Positions 60,301 through 64,000 of a DNA stretch of 64,000 nt are shown piece by piece. Source of the stretch: Mesaphorura yosii (lineage: Eukaryota > Arthropoda > Collembola > Poduromorpha > Tullbergiidae). The notes below the pieces were generated by a model, which searched no databases, had not been told where the DNA came from, and saw only the letters and a program-made list of their open reading frames with translations. Position 1 is the first letter of the stretch. Each line of letters begins with the position of its first letter. The stretch is taken from positions 248,001-312,000 of the forward strand of contig WIXG01000040.1 in assembly GCA_009869945.1 (NCBI GenBank). The letters are read 5' to 3'. A program made the position numbers and the translations under genes.

Positions 60301-63300
60301 ATCCTAATACTAATACTTTTTCTAATACTCTAATTAAACCTTGTTCTGGGCTGTTCTCAGTTATAATTCATGTCTACTTTAAATTTAAATATTTTTGTTA
60401 TTAATAAGAATTTACCCATACCTGGGAAGCATTTTGCTGAAATTACAAGCTTATCCCATTGTGACTTCAAGTCGTCATCTGCAGGCTGCTCGGCAATGTA
60501 CAAGCCATCAAATTCAAGGCGGCGAGCTATTTCTTTCTCACGTTTGAAGATTGCAAGCGGCACCTGAAGCGGAAGAATTCATTTGTTTAATATCAACTGA
60601 CTCAAGTCTCAAAAGTCTGGTTTCTCATCAATTATCTTAACAAAATGGACTTTACGAACCTTCAGATGGTAATATGCGATTAACATTGCCAGTGATACAA
60701 TGGAGTGAATAACTGCCATCACGCGAATAGCTGACGCCATGTAATAAAACTTCTCGTCCATCGTCACGAATTCTAATTCTTCCTCGTCCTCGCCTTCCGC
60801 GCTGCCAGAGCCTTCAAATTCGGCACTGTCTCCACTGCCACTTCCAGAAACTCCATCGTCATCGTCACCTTCCAAGCCTTCAGACAGTGAAGTCGCCTGC
60901 AAGCATTTCAAGATAGAACGGTGGTACATTTTCATCTTTGCAAGCCTGAATTTATTGTTCGGTAATTCTTGCCTTGAAGAACAGCAGCATCAAATTGATA
61001 ACAAAGGCAACAAAGAGAGCCACCATCTTCATTTTGTAAAAGTTTCTTGCCAGGAAACTCACAAGCTGCTTCACATATTCTCCGAAATTAATCTGCAAAT
61101 ATACCAATAAAATGATTACACTGGTTTTACAAATGGAGTAGCAAACACCGAGACAGAAACCTGAGATACGCCGTTAGTAAGATACTTAACAATTAAAAAG
61201 TTTTGCGGTTTCACTCGCTGCGTGCAGGCATTAAAGATTGTCATTATGACGATTCATACGCGAATAAATTATAGTCTATCATAGTTTCCCCTGCCTCATA
61301 CCTGCGAAACTGCTGGCACTTCTTCTTGTGCTCTTGCAGCCTTGACTTCAGCCAAAGCCGCCATAACCGCTTGTTGCTGAGCTGCGATGTCCGACTGCAC
61401 CATCAAAGCCTGGGACGGTCTACTCTCCAATTTAGGACCAAGTCCTCCATCCACCACCGGGCGAATCCATTGCAAATTGGCATCAGCTTCTTCTGGGCTT
61501 GCTTCTGGACTACTTCTCTCTCCGCTAGCACCACCATCAACCCTGTTAACATTCCACGTTCATTCCTGCGGTCACAAGTTTACGCTGATTCAGACAGCAG
61601 GGCAGCACCGATCTCTTACATTCCTTCCGGCCGACCAGGCTCCCCACCCGTGTATATTTGTAGTTGTCCTCCACCGTCTGACTGCTCTATGGATGCACCT
61701 GCTGCGGGAAGTTGTATCTATAAACAGTAAACAGTACATTATAGAAAATTGCTCAGTCCAAGCACAAGAGTGCAAATAATGAATACCTGCATCGGAGCGA
61801 GATAATTTGCATCAGCCTGGATTTCGTCTTCAACTTTCTCTGGACCGGGACCTTTCATGAGGTTTATTAAAGCCATCCCCAAGTATCTAACAGACAGGCA
61901 TAATTGCAAAAACCAATTGTGAAACTACGATTTTACCGCACTTCAGTTTTATAATGTGTACCTCATGATGCCAAAAATGCCTTTCCCAGTATGGAAGAAC
62001 CCGTAAAAGAGAAGTTTGAAGAAACCGATGAAAAGTTCCGCGGGAGTCATTTGCTGTGCCTCTCGCAATTTTCGTTTAATATTTGAAGGAGACATCATTG
62101 AAAAAGCATATCGGATGTTCTCTTTGACGGACGTCACGGCTTGCTTGGCTAAATTGCCTCTGGTAGTTGAGTACAACAAAATGGACAATAAGCAAAGTGC
62201 TATTCTGATGAAAGTGAAAGCGAAAAGATAAAGGCGTCGAAGGCAAGATGTGCGCAAATCAACACAAAAACATCTAAAGGGTAAAAGTTCATAGAAAGCA
62301 AGTTTTGACAAACCAAAATTCTACTACTCACCTGTCGGCCCAAGTTAGGGTTGTTCTAGACAAAAATTTAAGCAAACTGTAAGTATATCTAAATTCAAAC
62401 GTAGACTGCACATTTTTCTAATATCCTAATCACTAATTTTATAATTCACTAATACGAGCGCAAGTCGCTCATAGACTGCCAGTCACACGTCAGTCAAACT
62501 AACTATATGTTCTAAGACTCTACTCAAAGAAATCTATGAAAGTTTTTTTCCCCATTCCTTGTCAAATATCAAAGAGGCTGGAAGAAAATGTTTAATTCCA
62601 AATTCAACATCTTACTTTTCCTCGTCCTCGTCGAGGTTGAGTTTGTATGCGGACTCTCGAGTTCTGCCACCACCACCACCTTCTTCAGCGGCCATTCCAG
62701 TTGCATGTTGCATCTCAAAAATGGCATCTTCACAGAAATTAACAAACGCCTCCAGCTTTTCCTTGTCGTCACCTTCCGTGACAATGGCATGGAAGAAAGC
62801 TCTTTTAGATTCCTGAATGAATTCAAATTATGCATTCTACAAGCTGCATTGAAAAATAGATTTCGAAGAACTGACCTTAATTTGAGGTTTCTCCCATTGT
62901 TCGATATTTGACTCCTTAATCTCAAAGTAAACTCTTTCAATTTTCTTGCTTCCACCAAGAATCTACCCAATCAAACCAAATTATCTGCTCATTGAAGTTT
63001 TAATTCGAAGGTGTGTGTATTCGAAAGCTTTACCTCAATACGGCCGAGGAACGGCTCGAAGTAATTAAGAACACTTCCAGCAGTCTCCAAAAATCGAGCC
63101 AGCCTATGTAAATGCGCAGCACATCAATACGCATGAGGTTAGTCATAATGACGTTCAAGAACTAGCCTCACCTTGGCTCATTAGGCATATGCTCAGATAA
63201 GTTAGTTAAAAGTACTGCTAAATTGAAACCAATATCTTTTGCTGGATTATGAAAACGATCCGTAAATTCGAGGTAATCCATCTTTCCGTCATGATTAGTA

Positions 63301-64000
63301 TCACAACACATGAGTATGAAATTAATTTCTTCCCTGAAATTAGCAAAAATCAAGAATTAAATCCCAATCTCAAGTGATATAGAGAAATTCGTTGAAATGG
63401 ATATAATTTTACTGAGTATAATTCTTGAATTGCTCCATTTTATCCCTGAATTCTTTGGGCGTAATCCATCCATCTTTGTTAACGTCGAGCTCCTGGGAAA
63501 AGCGAGAGATATAACAACGATCGAAACTATCCTTCGTGCAAATGACGAAAAGAGCAATGGAAAACTAATAACAAAGCAAACCTGGAACGAGACTGAGGAA
63601 GTAAGATCCTTCAACTTTAAGAACATATCAAAGTAACGCAGGATAATCTGAAATGAAATGAACAGAAGAGTCAAATTAAAATAAAAAATGCAGTGCAAAC
63701 TCAGGTCATTCGTGACTGTGTGTGGCGCGTGATGCTAGGAGAGTGCAAGTGGTCTAGAACGTTTCGAGATCCCTCGCTGAGTCTTACCCGTTTTAAAGAT
63801 GAACTTACTGCCTTCAGCTTTAGAAACATATTACTGAATCGCAGAATTTTCTATCCGTTTCGATATGGATTGCATGAAATCGTGGTCAAGTTTACAACTT
63901 TAACTCTTAAACGAACGGAGTGACTGGCCAAAATAAAGTTTCGATGTAATTTTTTTTTGTATTTGATGCCATACCTCGACATTAGAAGCTGACTCAACAA
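57381..64000 (-). CDS. RyR: Ryanodine receptor, C-terminal part (5' part beyond window)
   Basis: Exons from the right edge: 64000-63975, 63647-63582, 63492-63413, 63333-63172, 63103-63034, 62962-62876, 62812-62616, 62355-62332, 62273-61962, 61886-61787, 61717-61620, 61542-61302, 61092-60973, 60896-60660, 60563-60422, 59098-58951, 58868-58808, 58727-58581, 58507-58376, 58296-58224, 58147-58064, 57983-57930, 57800-57689, 57600-57540 and 57479-57381, all in phase, about 977 residues. The ER/SR calcium-release channel shows two EF-hands ([26 protein letters not shown]), the S1-S6 segments, [20 protein letters not shown], the selectivity filter [16 protein letters not shown]6 ending [17 protein letters not shown], the zinc-binding NCFICG with EHNLANYM, and the tail [19 protein letters not shown]. 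One intron has a GC donor (60972). It is convergent with DPH6. Confidence 0.97.
59455..60169 (+). pseudogene. Broken GIY-YIG-type gene nested in a RyR intron
   Basis: It lies antisense in the RyR intron 59099-60421. A plus-strand exon from ATG 59455 to 59578 joins in phase across a 78-base GT-AG intron to an exon starting 59657. The product continues through [13 protein letters not shown] and [16 protein letters not shown], then stops at 59871. The next frame continues the same fold from about 59850: [36 protein letters not shown] and ETELKVLAG, to a stop at 60169. The pattern (Cys pairs, C.S.NV.Y, C..C, xVGQ, Glu) resembles GIY-YIG nuclease modules of Penelope-like and related retroelements. 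The one-base frame break could be a true mutation or a sequence error. No reverse transcriptase or flanking repeat was seen. The assignment is inference from motif layout. Confidence 0.5.
60279..60341. repeat. CTAATAC-type degenerate short repeat
   Basis: Several copies of CCTAATAC, CTAATAC and CTCTAAT occur in a pyrimidine-rich stretch right of the nested GIY-YIG sequence. A similar cluster is at about 62412-62457 in another RyR intron. Copies are imperfect. Confidence 0.45.

Noticed and set aside
1..64000. CRISPR arrays, riboswitches, operons, rRNA or intact tRNA genes
   Set aside because: None seen; the window is intron-bearing animal DNA, and the two tRNA-like sequences do not fold as tRNAs.

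Overview
The window is nuclear DNA of an arthropod. Genes are split into many exons by GT-AG introns, the spacers are AT-rich, and animal poly(A) signals follow the genes. The ryanodine receptor C-terminus reads like the insect/crustacean form. A prohormone-4 (IDLSRF-like) neuropeptide precursor, known from insects and their relatives, supports a hexapod or crustacean; the species cannot be named from the sequence. There is no prokaryotic operon, CRISPR array, rRNA gene or intact tRNA gene.

Layout: (1) 1-2689 (-), CCDC170 coiled-coil protein, 3' end outside the window. (2) 4136-7144 (-), DCAF8, a WD40 substrate receptor of CUL4-DDB1. (3) 9087-11933 (+), GTF2A1, the TFIIA alpha/beta precursor, head-to-head with DCAF8. 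(4) 13691-25089 (+), prohormone-4 with an LDL-receptor class A module, spread over 11 kb by two giant introns. (5) 25.1-34.9 kb, a gene-poor 10 kb with tRNA-derived repeat remnants. (6) 34978-45184 (-), PPP4R4, a HEAT-repeat phosphatase-4 regulator. (7) 45983-49140 (+), CMTR1 mRNA cap-1 methyltransferase, head-to-head with PPP4R4. (8) 49665-50709 (+), MOCS2, a two-cistron mRNA for both molybdopterin synthase subunits. (9) 53785-56827 (+), DPH6 diphthamide synthetase with C-terminal RidA-like domains. (10) 57381-64000 (-), the C-terminal ~975 residues of the ryanodine receptor, running off the right edge. One RyR intron holds a broken GIY-YIG-type gene on the opposite strand.

Most genes are unrelated housekeeping loci: mRNA capping, general transcription, ubiquitin ligase targeting, phosphatase regulation, molybdenum cofactor and diphthamide synthesis. 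They do not form one pathway. Organisation is still informative: two head-to-head pairs, one convergent pair with nearly superimposed poly(A) signals, and a bicistronic MOCS2 whose first cistron lacks any internal ATG. Exon borders were read by eye from splice signals, reading-frame continuity and remembered family sequence. Almost all junctions are in phase; two in PPP4R4 are not. I saw no clearly new multi-gene system. The most unusual items are the MOCS2 arrangement and its Ala-Gly tail, the nested GIY-YIG relic, the divergent IDLSRF-type peptide, and the ryanodine receptor change near the S4-S5 linker.
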